A program made the position numbers and the translations under genes. Below, piece by piece: positions 6,740 to 6,781 of a stretch of DNA of 6,781 nt (position 1 is its first letter; each line of letters begins with the position of its first letter). The notes under the pieces are model-generated. The model saw only the letters and a program-made list of their open reading frames with translations, made no database searches and had not been told where the DNA came from. The DNA lies in assembly GCA_003157575.1 (NCBI GenBank), contig PMKA01000271.1, positions 1 through 6,781 of the forward strand, read 5' to 3'. The stretch comes from Opitutia bacterium (GTDB lineage Bacteria > Verrucomicrobiota > Verrucomicrobiia > Opitutales > Opitutaceae).

Positions 6740-6781
6740 AAGTGGTGAGCAGCGGGTAGCGAGTAGCGAGTAGTGAGTAGC
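6740..6781. repeat. heptanucleotide tandem repeat, consensus GAGTAGC, running off the right edge
   Basis: Consecutive seven-base units read GAGCAGC (6747-6753), GGGTAGC (6754-6760), GAGTAGC (6761-6767), GAGTAGT (6768-6774) and GAGTAGC (6775-6781). A weaker unit, AAGTGGT, precedes them at 6740-6746. Five units match the consensus at six or seven of seven positions. The array begins a few bases upstream of the start codon of the jelly-roll gene, so it lies in that gene's leader or promoter region. Units decay toward the gene and are cleanest at the window edge, so the array probably continues to the right. Short heptameric arrays in intergenic DNA are known from several environmental bacterial groups; here the role is unknown. 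Confidence 0.8.

Noticed and set aside
1..6781. CRISPR array, tRNA or rRNA gene, insertion sequence or attachment site
   Set aside because: No regularly spaced direct repeats, transposase-like frame, terminal inverted repeats or tRNA-like cloverleaf were seen on either strand.

Overview
The window is GC-rich bacterial DNA with four protein-coding genes. The first is cut by the left edge; the other three look complete. The likely source is a soil or freshwater Verrucomicrobiota (Opitutaceae-like) or, less likely, an Acidobacteriota. This rests on family knowledge: orphan duplicated FtsX-type permeases (the ADOP family) and stand-alone GH2-like jelly-roll proteins are common there. None of the three complete genes has a Shine-Dalgarno sequence; each has a pyrimidine-rich leader instead. 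No rRNA, tRNA or other taxonomic marker is present, so the placement is tentative.

Layout: 1-591 (+) is the C-terminal part of a small uncharacterised protein resembling DUF4276/TOPRIM-like proteins. 592-665 is a short spacer. 666-2759 (+) encodes a large, probably exported zinc metallopeptidase with an HEMGH site and a downstream glutamate ligand. 2760-3044 separates two convergent genes. It contains no clear terminator but does contain a minus-strand open frame that reads like a protein fragment. 3045-5459 (-) encodes an 804-residue duplicated MacB/FtsX-type permease with no ATPase gene in the window. 5460-5658 is a 199-base spacer. 5659-6735 (-) encodes an exported protein made of two tandem GH2-like sugar-binding jelly-roll domains and no catalytic domain. 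Upstream of it, up to the right edge, lies a heptanucleotide tandem repeat of consensus GAGTAGC.

The genes do not form one obvious pathway. The two minus-strand genes could be co-transcribed, but a gap of about 200 bases makes separate transcription equally possible. Both, and the peptidase, concern the cell envelope or exported proteins. The partial first gene may belong to a two-gene ATPase/nuclease-like module whose other half would lie to the left of the window. The most interesting points are that truncated gene, the unassigned peptidase, the internally duplicated jelly-roll protein with its heptamer-repeat leader, and the orphan coding-like fragment between the convergent genes. I see no clear evidence of a complete new multi-gene system inside these 6.8 kb.
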